From Nitrospirota bacterium (lineage in GTDB: Bacteria; Nitrospirota; Nitrospiria; Nitrospirales; Nitrospiraceae): DNA of 62,516 nt. A model generated the notes under the pieces. The model was not told the origin of the DNA, searched no databases, and saw only the letters and a program-made list of their open reading frames with translations. The stretch spans positions 1-62,516 of the forward strand of contig JAHRHE010000003.1 of assembly GCA_020027965.1 (NCBI GenBank), in the 5' to 3' direction. The position numbers were made by a program, and so were the translations under genes. Shown here piece by piece: positions 7,759-16,845 of the stretch (positions within the stretch are counted from its first letter, which is position 1; every line of letters begins with the position of its first letter).

Positions 7759-9315
7759 ATGGATAGGAAGGACCTGGAAAAACTGCTGGGCGGGTACGCG
7801 ACCAATACGCTGACCGAAGAGGAACGCAAGGCGCTCTTCGAAGCGGCCCTGCGCGACCCGGCGCTCTTTGAAGCCTTGGCGCACGAGCAAGCCCTGAAGG
7901 AGCTGCTGGACGACCCCCGCAGCCGGCGTCGGGTGCTGGAGGCACTGGAGCGGGCGGATGCAAAGGCCGAGTGGTCCTGGGTTGCGCTCGTGGCAACCTG
8001 GTTTCGACGCCCGGCCAATCTGGCACTCGCCGGCAGTCTGGGCGTGGCTGTGCTGGCAGTCGTGTCTGTCATCCGCCTCTCCGAGCAAATCAGCCCGCCC
8101 GCATCCGAACAGACAGCGACGGCAGACTCCAGAAACACTGCCGAGCCTCCGACTGAACGCTACGAGAGCAAACGCTTCGAGCCAACCCCGCAGGCGGAAC
8201 CGGCGGCAGAGGCAGACCGCCTCTCTAAGAAATCCTCTCCACCTGCGCCGACGCCCCGACCTCCCGAGCCGGAAGTGAAACTCGAGCGGACGCTGCCCCA
8301 ACCGGCTCCAAGTTCCAAGCCGGGACAAACGCCGGCCACGCCGCAGGTTCCTCCAGCGCGGCAGGAATTCGCTCCCGCCCCGCAAGCGGCCAGACCCGAG
8401 GCGAAGAAGCCGGCAATGCCAGAGGACGAGCCCAGAGTGGCGCAGGCGCCATCGGCCGGAGTCCCGACACCAGGAGAGCCGCCACAGCAGATGGCGCGCC
8501 TGCAGGCCTCGGTGGCCCAGACGTCCGAAAGTGGAAAGGCCCGTGAGCTGTTTTACGCGCAAGCCGGGGGGCCGGAATCTCGTGAAGGCCGCGTGGCGGA
8601 GCAACAGGAGCGCGGGATGGTGCAGAGCGAGAAGCAGAAGTCCCGAGATGTTCTGAAAGATGTGCCGAAAGAGGAGACGGAAAGTTCGGTCCGGGCCTTT
8701 GGGGAGCCAGTCGGCGCCTTCGCGCCCATGAAAGCCTTAGCCCAACCAATGGGCCTGCGCTACAGCATCCTCAGGCGCGGATCAGACGGCCGCTATTCCG
8801 AGGTGGATCCGGTCACTGCGTTTGGCGCCGGCGATGCCCTGCGCCTGACGGTCGAAGTCAACGAACCCGGCTATCTCTATATTCTGAAGCAGGACCCGGC
8901 CGGGAAATGGACCATGCTGTTCCCGACGGCGGCACCGGGTACCAAAACAGACGGCCTCGACGCCAAGGTACTGGCTCGAACCCGCTATCTGATCCCAGCC
9001 ACCGGAGCATTGAGTCTTGAGGGAACACCGGGTCCGACGCCCCTGCTCATTGTCTTTGCACGCGAGCCACAGCCTGAGTTTCGGACCATCGTGCCCGGAC
9101 GGAAACCTGATGCAGACGTCGCCGGCAAGAGTCCGGCCCAACTCGGCGCGCTGGCGAACCGCGCCCGCACCGACGCCGGCAGTCGGAGCCTCCTCGTTGA
9201 TAAGGTCGAGCCGACCCAGCCGGGCGCGCCGAACGAACAAGCCGTGTATGTCGTCAATCCCTCCTCCGACCCTGCCTCCCGCCTCGTGCTCGAAATACCT
9301 GTGACTGTTCGATAA
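7759..9315 (+). CDS. Membrane anti-sigma-like protein with DUF4384 domain
   Basis: A 518-residue single-pass membrane protein. Residues 1-80 resemble the cytoplasmic head of anti-sigma factors (MDRKDLEKLLGGYATNTLTEEER style) but lack zinc-finger Cys/His. A membrane helix lies at about 95-112 (LAGSLGVAVLAVVSVI). A long Pro/Ala/Glu-rich periplasmic linker covers about 115-310. From about 330 a DUF4384-type domain appears: LRLTVEVNEPGYLYILKQD, KWTMLFPTA, LIPATGALSLEGTPGP, LLIVFAREP. DUF4384 is found on exported proteins and effectors. The position after the sigma gene supports a sigma/anti-sigma pairing with a periplasmic sensor part. The ATG has no clear ribosome binding site. Confidence 0.8.
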   Translation: MDRKDLEKLLGGYATNTLTEEERKALFEAALRDPALFEALAHEQALKELLDDPRSRRRVLEALERADAKAEWSWVALVATWFRRPANLALAGSLGVAVLAVVSVIRLSEQISPPASEQTATADSRNTAEPPTERYESKRFEPTPQAEPAAEADRLSKKSSPPAPTPRPPEPEVKLERTLPQPAPSSKPGQTPATPQVPPARQEFAPAPQAARPEAKKPAMPEDEPRVAQAPSAGVPTPGEPPQQMARLQASVAQTSESGKARELFYAQAGGPESREGRVAEQQERGMVQSEKQKSRDVLKDVPKEETESSVRAFGEPVGAFAPMKALAQPMGLRYSILRRGSDGRYSEVDPVTAFGAGDALRLTVEVNEPGYLYILKQDPAGKWTMLFPTAAPGTKTDGLDAKVLARTRYLIPATGALSLEGTPGPTPLLIVFAREPQPEFRTIVPGRKPDADVAGKSPAQLGALANRARTDAGSRSLLVDKVEPTQPGAPNEQAVYVVNPSSDPASRLVLEIPVTVR

Positions 9316-9421
9316 CTGAGTGTCAATGTCCCACGAGACGGGTGAGGGCTAACAGGCCCATCCGCTGGACGTGCGATGGCGGTATCTTGTGAGCACGCGT
9401 GGAAAAGGTTCCGGCTGGGTG

Positions 9422-9461
9422 GCTGACCGCCGCGAACGAGTCATTTCATGAGGCGGTCAGC
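9422..9461. terminator. Hairpin between convergent genes
   Basis: GCTGACCGCC at 9422-9431 and GGCGGTCAGC at 9452-9461 form a perfect 10-bp stem with a 20-base loop. It lies between the plus-strand gene ending at 9315 and the minus-strand gene ending at 9504. There is no strong T-run on either side. Confidence 0.45.
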
Positions 9462-9503
9462 GAGGCTGGCGTTGGCGAAACGAAGGACGGCTTGGCTTGG
9501 AAC

Positions 9504-9704
9504 CTACTTGGCGACCTGTCTTACGACCTGCTTCCCTTCCTGCGTCGACTTCCAGATCATCAGCAAGCCGGCGAGGGCCAGAAGGACCGCCACCATCGGT
9601 CGCTCGTCGCCAAACAGGCTCATGATGGCAAACTCGAGCCCCACAACGGGCAGCACGAACGTGCCGACTCCGAGAATAAGAAAAGTGACTCCCCAACTTT
9701 TCAT
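9504..9704 (-). CDS. Small two-helix membrane protein
   Basis: A 66-residue protein whose ATG at 9704 is preceded by GAGGGGGG seven bases upstream on the minus strand. Hydrophobic segments at about residues 6-28 (LILGVGTFVLPVVGLEFAIM) and 38-52 (MVAVLLALAGLLMIW) suggest two membrane helices, followed by a short basic tail (EGKQVVRQVAK). I do not recognise a named family. Small proteins of this type are common in Gram-negative inner membranes. The strong ribosome binding site and the clear hydrophobic pattern are the main support. Confidence 0.65.
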   Translation of the reverse strand: MKSWGVTFLILGVGTFVLPVVGLEFAIMSLFGDERPMVAVLLALAGLLMIWKSTQEGKQVVRQVAK

Positions 9705-10012
9705 GGTCAATCCCCCCCTCTGAGAACCGCCGAGGACCCCTTCGTTGCCGAGGGCGACCGGCCCAAGTGCAACCGCTCGAAGGCAAGTTTACCGCCAAGC
9801 TGAGCCCTGTCAAATGTCGAAGTAATTTCTGGTTTTTTAAGAATCTCCTCTGCCTGAGACCCCATATAAATCCCATAAAGATGCGGGCAACCTGCTCGCC
9901 AGGGTCGGCAGGACCGTGCAAGAACAGGACAAGCCTGCCTGAAAGGATTGCCTGCCTCGGGGCATGTCATCGCTGAGGAGGCATTCAGCCCCCTCTGATA
10001 AGGAGGGAAGCC
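9705..10012. other. Intergenic region, 308 bp, between divergent genes
   Basis: This stretch separates the divergent genes at 9704 and 10013 and should hold both promoters. I see a short AT-rich patch near 9825-9882, including TTTTTTAAG and TATAAA. An AAGGAGG ribosome binding site precedes the plus-strand gene. I find no gene or strong repeat in it. Confidence 0.4.
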
Positions 10013-12520
10013 ATGAAGCACGGGGAAGCTCTTCACCAACGGTCTGTCCGTCTCTCAGTCCTGGCTGCGGCGATCGCTGCAGCCCTTGTCTCCGCCTGGC
10101 CCGGCGTGACGCCGGCCAGCCGGCTCGCCGCACCTGAACGGCCGATGCCGGCATCGGCTATGCCGGTGACGCAGGGCTCGCTGATCACCCTCGATGAGCA
10201 AGGCCAGCCGAGCACCTTCTGCCCGCTGAAACATACCGAGGTGAAAGTCGAGATCACCGGGTTTCTGGCGCGCACCCACGTGACCCAGCACTTCGAGAAT
10301 CCCTTCCAGGACAAGATCGAGGCCGTCTACACCTTCCCCCTCCCCCAGCGGGCCGCCGTAGATGACATGACTCTGACGGTGGGCGAACGCGTCGTGAAGG
10401 CGAAGATCAAGCGCCGGGAGGAAGCCCAGGCCATCTACGAGGCCGCACGGACGGCGGGACATGTCGCAGGTCTGCTGGATCAGGAACGGCCCAACATCTT
10501 CACCCAGTCAGTCGCGAACATCATGCCCGGCGAAAAAGTGACGATCACGATCAGCTACGTCGAGATACTCACCTACGAGGACGGCTCCTACGGGCTGGTC
10601 TTCCCAATGGTCGTCGGACCCCGGTACATCCCCGGCCAGCCGACCGGGAAGCAGGGCGGAGGCTGGGCCCCCGATACGGACCGGGTCCCGGACGCTTCGC
10701 GCATCACGCCACCGGTGGTAAAGGAAGGCACCCGCGCCGGGCACGACATCTCCCTGGAGGTAGCCCTCGACGCCGGCGTTCCGATCGAGAGCCTGGCATC
10801 GCCAAGCCATGCGATCAGCGTCGAACGAGCGGGCACCGACCGGGCGGTGGTGCGGCTCCAGAACAAAGCCGTGATTCCCAACAAGGATTTCATCCTCACG
10901 TACGATGTCGCAGGCCGCAAGATCGAAGACGCCGTGCTGACCCACCGCAACGGCCAACATGGACAGGCCGGCTTCTTCACGCTGATCCTGCAACCGCCGG
11001 ACCGCGTGTCGCCGGCGGAGGTGATGCCGAAAGAGCTGGTCTTCGTGCTGGACACCTCCGGCTCCATGTCCGGCTTCCCGATCGAGAAGGCCAAGGAGAC
11101 GATGAAGCTGGCGCTCGAGGGCCTCTACCCGCAGGACACCTTCAACCTCATCACCTTCTCAGGCGATACCCACATCTTGTTTCCTCAGCCGGTGCCGGCC
11201 ACCAAGGAGAATCTCCAGAAGGCGCAAGCGTTCCTCCAGTCCCGCGCCGGCGGCGGGGGGACCGAGATGATGAAGGCGATCCGGGCCGCTCTGGATCCCT
11301 CAGACTCGCAGGGCCATGTCCGGATCGTCTGTTTCATGACGGATGGGTACGTGGGCAACGATCTGGAGATCATCGCCGAGGTGCAACGGCATCCAAACGC
11401 GCGAGTCTTCTCGTTCGGCATCGGGAGCTCGGTCAATCGCTTCCTGCTGGATAAGATGGCGGAGTACGGACGCGGCGAGGTCGAGTACGTGGGCCTCAAG
11501 GACGACGGCTCGGCAGCCGCCAAGCGCTTCCACGAGCGGGTCCGGAACCCGCTGCTGACGGATATCACGGTGGACTGGGGGCGCCTCAGCGTGGCGGATG
11601 TGTATCCCACGCGCCTCCCGGATCTGTTCAGCGCCAAGCCGGTGGTCCTCACCGGCCGCTATACGTCGGCCGCCAAGGGCGTCATTCGCCTGCGCGGCAA
11701 AATGGCGGGACGAGAGGTCACTCGTGAAATTCAGGTGGATCTGCCGGGCTCGGAGCCCCGGCACCAGGTCCTGGCCACACTCTGGGCCCGGACCCGGATT
11801 GACGACCTGATGGGACAGGACTTGAACGGTCTTCAACGCGGCACCACACGCACCGAGGTGCGGGAAGCGATCACGCAATTGGGGCTCGACTACCGCTTAA
11901 TGACCCAGTTCACCTCGTTTGTCGCCGTCGAAGAGATCACGATCACGGACGGGGGCCAGCCCCGCCGCATCGACGTGCCGGTCGAGATGCCCGAAGGCGT
12001 CAGTTACGAAGGCGTCTTCGGTCGTGGAGATCGTGGAGAGGTGGATTCCTTCGACGGCCGATTCAGCGCCTTGGGTGCACCCAAAGCCGCGTCGGAGCCT
12101 CTCCGCCTGTTCCGGGACAGCGCCATCGGCAAACGCGGACCTGTCGCGTCCAATCAGTTGCCGAGTATCGAAAGCGTGGAGCAAAAGTCCGGGCTTTCTG
12201 GCCAGCTGGAGGGTCCGAGACCGAACGCGGCGAAGCTGCACTCCGCGCTGGCGGCCGTGGCGGAACGGCTCAAGAACAAGCGCACGGCACCCACTGCCGA
12301 GGAAGCTCAGTTCGTGAAGAACGGCAAGGCTGAGATTCAGGTCTGGCTCCTGGATGCGTCGTCGGAGACGATGGAGCAGCTCAAGAAGCTCGGCTTCGAG
12401 TTGCTAGTCCAGCCCAAGAGCGCGAAGCTCGTCATCGGCCGCCTGCCGATCGACAAGCTGGCCGCGCTGGTCGAGCTGAAAGCCGTGCGGTACGTCGCAC
12501 CGTCACACATCACCTCCTAG
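10013..12520 (+). CDS. VIT and VWA domain protein, exported
   Basis: An 835-residue protein started at an ATG with AAGGAGG seven bases upstream. It has a signal peptide (residues 1-35). A VIT domain covers about 50-175 (EVKVEITGFLARTHVTQHFENPF and AVYTFPLPQRAAVDDM). A von Willebrand A domain covers about 340-510, with the MIDAS sequence DTSGSMSG and downstream FMTDGYVGND. The C-terminus ends in a short domain from about residue 765 (AEIQVWLLDASSETMEQL). The plan is shared with inter-alpha-trypsin-inhibitor heavy chains and with bacterial VIT-VWA surface proteins, sometimes sortase-linked; no sortase signal or sortase gene is seen here. It probably binds metal-dependent protein partners outside the cytoplasmic membrane. 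Confidence 0.88.
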   Translation: MKHGEALHQRSVRLSVLAAAIAAALVSAWPGVTPASRLAAPERPMPASAMPVTQGSLITLDEQGQPSTFCPLKHTEVKVEITGFLARTHVTQHFENPFQDKIEAVYTFPLPQRAAVDDMTLTVGERVVKAKIKRREEAQAIYEAARTAGHVAGLLDQERPNIFTQSVANIMPGEKVTITISYVEILTYEDGSYGLVFPMVVGPRYIPGQPTGKQGGGWAPDTDRVPDASRITPPVVKEGTRAGHDISLEVALDAGVPIESLASPSHAISVERAGTDRAVVRLQNKAVIPNKDFILTYDVAGRKIEDAVLTHRNGQHGQAGFFTLILQPPDRVSPAEVMPKELVFVLDTSGSMSGFPIEKAKETMKLALEGLYPQDTFNLITFSGDTHILFPQPVPATKENLQKAQAFLQSRAGGGGTEMMKAIRAALDPSDSQGHVRIVCFMTDGYVGNDLEIIAEVQRHPNARVFSFGIGSSVNRFLLDKMAEYGRGEVEYVGLKDDGSAAAKRFHERVRNPLLTDITVDWGRLSVADVYPTRLPDLFSAKPVVLTGRYTSAAKGVIRLRGKMAGREVTREIQVDLPGSEPRHQVLATLWARTRIDDLMGQDLNGLQRGTTRTEVREAITQLGLDYRLMTQFTSFVAVEEITITDGGQPRRIDVPVEMPEGVSYEGVFGRGDRGEVDSFDGRFSALGAPKAASEPLRLFRDSAIGKRGPVASNQLPSIESVEQKSGLSGQLEGPRPNAAKLHSALAAVAERLKNKRTAPTAEEAQFVKNGKAEIQVWLLDASSETMEQLKKLGFELLVQPKSAKLVIGRLPIDKLAALVELKAVRYVAPSHITS

Positions 12521-12540
12521 CCCTCGTCTGCGATCAGGGT

Positions 12541-12572
12541 GGCAAGGCCTGCGCGAAAACTCAGGCCTTGCC
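12541..12572 (+). terminator. Terminator-like hairpin after VIT/VWA gene
   Basis: GGCAAGGCCTG at 12541-12551 and CAGGCCTTGCC at 12562-12572 form a perfect 11-bp stem with a 10-base loop, 20 bases after the stop codon. No T-run follows. Confidence 0.65.
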
Positions 12573-12725
12573 GCCCTCCAGCCCGGCATCAAGCCCACCA
12601 AAAAGGGCCTCCTCATACCGGCGTCTGAGGTAGTCTGGCCTGCCGACGGCTATGGCCGACTTACGCTGTTTGTTTGACCTTTCAGCATGGTTTCGACATG
12701 ATAGCAAGGCACTTGGAAGCCCCTG

Positions 12726-15700
12726 ATGCGGGAACCGTCTCTCACAGACCGGCAGTCGAGACATCCCCTACGTGGGCTCCTGATCGCCCAATTCTGCGGC
12801 GCCTTTAACGACAACGCATGGAAGCTCATGGTGGCCTTGCTGGCGATCGGACAGGTCGCCGCGAGTGTCAGCGGTGGGCCCGCCTTCGAAGCTGCGTCGC
12901 AGACCCGCACCACGGTTGCCTTTGTCGTCTTTACCCTTCCCCTGATGCTCGTGTCCCTGGTTGCAGGTGTCGTCGCAGATCGGCTGAGCAAGCGCTCGGT
13001 GATCATCGTGATGAAAGCGGTCGAGGTGGCGCTCATGGCGGCCGGCACGGTTGCGCTCCTGATCACGCCCTCGGGCAGCCTGCTTCCTCTCGCCGTGTTG
13101 GGACTGATGGGTGTCCATAGCGCGCTCTTCAGCCCCGCCAAGTATGGCATCCTTCCGGAAATCCTTCCGCACGAGCATCTTTCCGCCGGAAACGGCCTGC
13201 TGGAGATGTGGACCTTTCTTGCGATTATCGCCGGCACGGCGACGGCGGGCCTTCTCCTCCAGATCGCCGGCACGGCGACCTGGATGGCGGGACTGGCGCT
13301 GACCACCGTAGCGGTCGTTGGGTTTGTTGCCTCCTGGGCTGTCCCCCGAGTGGCACCGGCGCGATCGGAAGGCGGCGTGGCCTCGACGGTCGCAGGGGCC
13401 TGGGCCGCCGTGCGGAGCGAACGCGTGCTCCGGCTGGCCGTCATCGGTGCGGTCTTCTTCTGGGTCATTGCCAGCCTGACCGGCCAGGACATGCTGATCT
13501 ACACGAAGGCGGTGCTCGGGCTCTCCGATGCCCTGTCGGGGATACCGATGGCCGTGCTTGCCATCGGGGTTGGGGCAGGAGCGATGCTCGCCGGCAAGCT
13601 GTCGGCCTCGAAGGTTGAATACGGCCTCATTCCACTCGGCGCGATCGGCCTAGCCGGTGCGCTCCTGCTGCTCGGCGCACTCGCGCCGAAGCTGGCCGGG
13701 ACTCTTGTCCTCATGGGGACACTTGGCGTGGCCAGCGGGCTACTTGTCGTTCCGCTCAACTCGCTCATCCAGTGGCGATCACCGGAGGATCGGCGCGGGT
13801 CGGTCATTGCGCTGTGCAATACCTTTATATATGGAGGGATCCTTGCCAGTTCGCTCGGCGCCAGCGCCCTCGCTGAGATGGGATTCTCCACCACAGGCAT
13901 CCTGATGGCGGCCGGGGCGGCGACCGTTGCCGGCACAGCCTGGGCCCTCTGGCTCTTGCCTGATGCATTCCTTCGTCTGGCGTTGATCCTGCTCACACAC
14001 ACCTTCTACCGGCTGACGGTCGCCGGACGGGCGCACGTCCCTGAGAAGGGCGGCGCGCTGCTCGTGCCGAATCATGTGTCCTTCATCGACGGGTTCCTTT
14101 TGATTGCCAGCCTGGATCGTCCGGTTCGCTTCATCGTGGATGCTGAATACTTCCACCACCCAGTTCTGCGACCGTTCATGAAGGCGCTGGGCGCGATTCC
14201 GATCTCAAGCTCAGAGGGCCCACGGGTGGTCCTGCGCGCGCTCCGCGACGCGGGACGCTACTTGGACCAGGGAGAGCTCGTCTGCATTTTCCCGGAGGGA
14301 CAGATCACCCGGACCGGAATGATGCTGCCGTTCCGCCGCGGGTTCGAGCGCCTCCTCAAAGGGCGCCGCGTCCCGATCATCCCGGTCCACCTGGACCGTG
14401 TCTGGGGAAGCATCTTCAGCTATGCAGGCGGGCGTTTTGTGTGGAAGCGGCCGGAGCGGATTCCCTATCCCGTGTCCACCTCGTTCGGCGCCCCCCTACC
14501 ACCCGACACCCCGATTTCCGAGGTGCGGCAGGCAGTCCAGGGCTTGGGGGAGGCCTCGTGGGCCTTTCGAAAGACGGACCGCCGCCCGCTGCATCACTCC
14601 TTCGTCCGGACGATGCGGCGGCGTCCCTTCCGCGTGGCGTTCGCCGACGCGACGCGCCCGCGAGTCTCCCGCTTGCAGGCGCTCACCGGCGCGGTCGTCC
14701 TGGCCCGCGCGCTCGCCCCCCACTGGAAAGGACAGGGGTTCGTCGGCATCCTCCTGCCACCGAGCGTCGCGGGCGCGCTGGCGAACGTGGCGGCGAGCCT
14801 CTCCGGACGAACCAGCGTCAACTTCAACTACACGGCCGGACGGGCCGGGATGGAGTCCGCCGCACGCCAGGCCGGGCTCCGTACGGTGGTGACGAGCCGG
14901 GCGTTTGTTGACAAGGCCAAGCTCGAGCTCCCGGAGGGCGTCACACCGCTCTGGCTGGAGGACCTGGGGGCTTCCATACGCCGGCACACCCGGCTCGGGG
15001 CCTTGTTCCTCTCGCTCCTGGCTCCGGTCCGGCTGCTGGAGCGGGCGTGCGGGGCGAGCCGCCGTCCCACCATGGACGACGTGGCCACTGTGATCTTCAG
15101 CAGCGGGAGCACCGGCGAACCGAAGGGCGTCATGTTGACGCACCACAATATTGACACCAACGTGCAGGCCGTGGCCCAGGTCTTCCCCATCAGACCGGAC
15201 GACCGGCTGGTGGGCATTCTCCCCTTCTTTCACTCCTTCGGCTACCTGGCCTGCCTGTGGCTGGCGGCGACTCACGGGATGGGCGTGGTCTTCCATCCGA
15301 CTCCGCTCGACGCCGGGGCAATCGGGGACTTGGTGTACCGGCATCGGGCGACCTTGTTGATCGCCACGCCCACCTTCCTGCAACTGTACCTGCGACGCTG
15401 CACGCCCGAGCAGTTCGGGTCTCTCCGCGCCGTGCTGAGCGGAGCGGAGAAGCTGCCGGAAAGACTCGCGCAGGCGTTCCAGGATCGGTTCGGCATTGCG
15501 CCGCTGGAGGGCTATGGCACCACCGAGTGCTCTCCGGTGATCGCCGTCAATGGACCTGACTTTCGTGCCCCGGGCTTCTACCAGGCCGGAGCCCGACGCG
15601 GCACGGTGGGACAACCGCTTCCGTGCATGTCGGTCCGGATCGTGGATCCCGACACGTTCGAGTCGGTCCCGCCCCGCACGCCGGGCCTGCTGCTCGTCCG

Positions 15701-16172
15701 GGGCACGAATGTCATGCGTGGCTACCTGGGGCGCGACGATCTGACCGCCAAGGCCATGCGTGACGGGTGGTACATCACCGGGGACATGGCCGTGCTGGAC
15801 GAAGACGGATTCCTTCGGATTACGGACCGCCTGTCGCGCTTCTCCAAGATCGGGGGCGAGATGGTCCCCCACGGTCGCGTCGAAGAGGCCCTGCAGGAGG
15901 CGGCCGGTTCCGACCTTCAGGTCTTTGCCGTCACCGCCGTCCCTGACGAGCGCAAGGGCGAGCGCCTGGCAGTGCTGCATACGCTGGATGAGGCGGCGAT
16001 CCCGGACATCCTGGCCAAGGTCGCGGCGACCGGGCTCCCGAATCTGTTCATCCCGCGGCGGGATCACTTCATCAAGGTCGAGCAGCTTCCCGTGCTCGGC
16101 TCCGGAAAGCTGGACCTGCGGGCGGTCAAGCGCATCGCGATGGAACGGCTGCAATCTTCTTCGGAGTTGTGA
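12726..16172 (+). CDS. aas: Fusion of LplT-like MFS, PlsC acyltransferase and acyl-ACP synthetase
   Basis: A 1148-residue three-part membrane protein. Residues 1-420 are an MFS-type transporter like the lysophospholipid flippase LplT (FCGAFNDNAWKLMVALL at the first helix). Residues 430-630 are a PlsC-type acyltransferase with NHVSFID (the NHx4D type active site) near 448 and FPEGQITRTG near 521. Residues 650-1148 are an AMP-forming acyl-ACP synthetase with SSGSTGEPKG near 791, YGTTECSPV near 928 and TGDMAVLDEDGFL. In E. coli, LplT and Aas are two proteins that import and re-acylate lysophospholipids; this gene joins both. The ATG lies in a region with no strong Shine-Dalgarno. The next gene overlaps or abuts its stop codon. 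Confidence 0.93.
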   Translation: MREPSLTDRQSRHPLRGLLIAQFCGAFNDNAWKLMVALLAIGQVAASVSGGPAFEAASQTRTTVAFVVFTLPLMLVSLVAGVVADRLSKRSVIIVMKAVEVALMAAGTVALLITPSGSLLPLAVLGLMGVHSALFSPAKYGILPEILPHEHLSAGNGLLEMWTFLAIIAGTATAGLLLQIAGTATWMAGLALTTVAVVGFVASWAVPRVAPARSEGGVASTVAGAWAAVRSERVLRLAVIGAVFFWVIASLTGQDMLIYTKAVLGLSDALSGIPMAVLAIGVGAGAMLAGKLSASKVEYGLIPLGAIGLAGALLLLGALAPKLAGTLVLMGTLGVASGLLVVPLNSLIQWRSPEDRRGSVIALCNTFIYGGILASSLGASALAEMGFSTTGILMAAGAATVAGTAWALWLLPDAFLRLALILLTHTFYRLTVAGRAHVPEKGGALLVPNHVSFIDGFLLIASLDRPVRFIVDAEYFHHPVLRPFMKALGAIPISSSEGPRVVLRALRDAGRYLDQGELVCIFPEGQITRTGMMLPFRRGFERLLKGRRVPIIPVHLDRVWGSIFSYAGGRFVWKRPERIPYPVSTSFGAPLPPDTPISEVRQAVQGLGEASWAFRKTDRRPLHHSFVRTMRRRPFRVAFADATRPRVSRLQALTGAVVLARALAPHWKGQGFVGILLPPSVAGALANVAASLSGRTSVNFNYTAGRAGMESAARQAGLRTVVTSRAFVDKAKLELPEGVTPLWLEDLGASIRRHTRLGALFLSLLAPVRLLERACGASRRPTMDDVATVIFSSGSTGEPKGVMLTHHNIDTNVQAVAQVFPIRPDDRLVGILPFFHSFGYLACLWLAATHGMGVVFHPTPLDAGAIGDLVYRHRATLLIATPTFLQLYLRRCTPEQFGSLRAVLSGAEKLPERLAQAFQDRFGIAPLEGYGTTECSPVIAVNGPDFRAPGFYQAGARRGTVGQPLPCMSVRIVDPDTFESVPPRTPGLLLVRGTNVMRGYLGRDDLTAKAMRDGWYITGDMAVLDEDGFLRITDRLSRFSKIGGEMVPHGRVEEALQEAAGSDLQVFAVTAVPDERKGERLAVLHTLDEAAIPDILAKVAATGLPNLFIPRRDHFIKVEQLPVLGSGKLDLRAVKRIAMERLQSSSEL

Positions 16173-16174
16173 CG

Positions 16175-16780
16175 ATGCCCAGTCTCTACGACTTGAAGTC
16201 CGCATTTCAGGATCTCCTGCGCCCATTGACGCGTCTCATGGCCAGGGCTGGCGTCACGCCCAATCAGGTGACGGTGGCCGCCATGGTGCTCTCGTTCGCG
16301 GTAGGGGGCATCGTGATGTGGGGGCGCCAGACGCGCTGGGTCCTCTTCCTGATTCCACTGGCCCTCTTCCTGCGGATGGCGGTGAGCACGATCCATGAGA
16401 TGCTGACGCATGAGTACGACTCGACGAGCAAGCTTGACTCGATCCTCAATGAACTGGGGGATGTGCTGTCGGACATGGCCCTGTATCTGCCGTTCGCCGC
16501 GATTCCCGGTGTGTCCGGGATCCTGGTGGTGCCGGTGGTCGTCCTCGCCCTGGTCAGCGAGATGACGGGAGTCCTGGCGGTTCAGATCGGGGCGCAACGG
16601 CGTTCTGACGGCCCGATGAGGAAGAGCGATCGCGCCGTCATCTTCAGTCTGCTCGCCCTGATGCTCGGCTTCGGGGCTCAACCCGGGCGCTGGCTGGACG
16701 CGGTGCTGGTCCTGATGCTCGCGCTGCTGGTACTGACGATCTTCAATCGGGCGTATCAGGCGCTCAATGAGGCGCCCTGA
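16175..16780 (+). CDS. CDP-alcohol phosphotransferase homologue with degenerate motif
   Basis: A 201-residue integral membrane protein with about six hydrophobic segments and the family's N-terminal ARAGVTPNQVT signature. The CDP-alcohol phosphotransferase motif is normally DxxDGxxARx8GxxxDxxxD. Here the matching stretch, residues 70-98, reads STIHEMLTHE, then SKLDSILNELGDVLSD. The second Asp-Gly pair is His-Glu, the Ala-Arg pair is Thr-His and the middle Gly is Asp; only the last two Asp (GDVLSD) remain. It starts three bases after the Aas-like fusion stops (a GTG at 16169 would overlap it), so the two are surely one operon in phospholipid metabolism. Catalysis of the usual reaction is doubtful. 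Confidence 0.85.
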   Translation: MPSLYDLKSAFQDLLRPLTRLMARAGVTPNQVTVAAMVLSFAVGGIVMWGRQTRWVLFLIPLALFLRMAVSTIHEMLTHEYDSTSKLDSILNELGDVLSDMALYLPFAAIPGVSGILVVPVVVLALVSEMTGVLAVQIGAQRRSDGPMRKSDRAVIFSLLALMLGFGAQPGRWLDAVLVLMLALLVLTIFNRAYQALNEAP

Positions 16781-16845
16781 TAGTCTGGGACACAAACTGA
16801 TCGGCGGCCTCCAGGGCATGCCGAAAGCGACGCGTTATTGGCCGC

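Noticed and set aside
14496-16226. A 576-codon open frame on the minus strand.
   Set aside because: It lies opposite the acyl-ACP synthetase part of the Aas-like fusion, which has clear motifs; the antisense frame is open only because of GC-rich codon bias.
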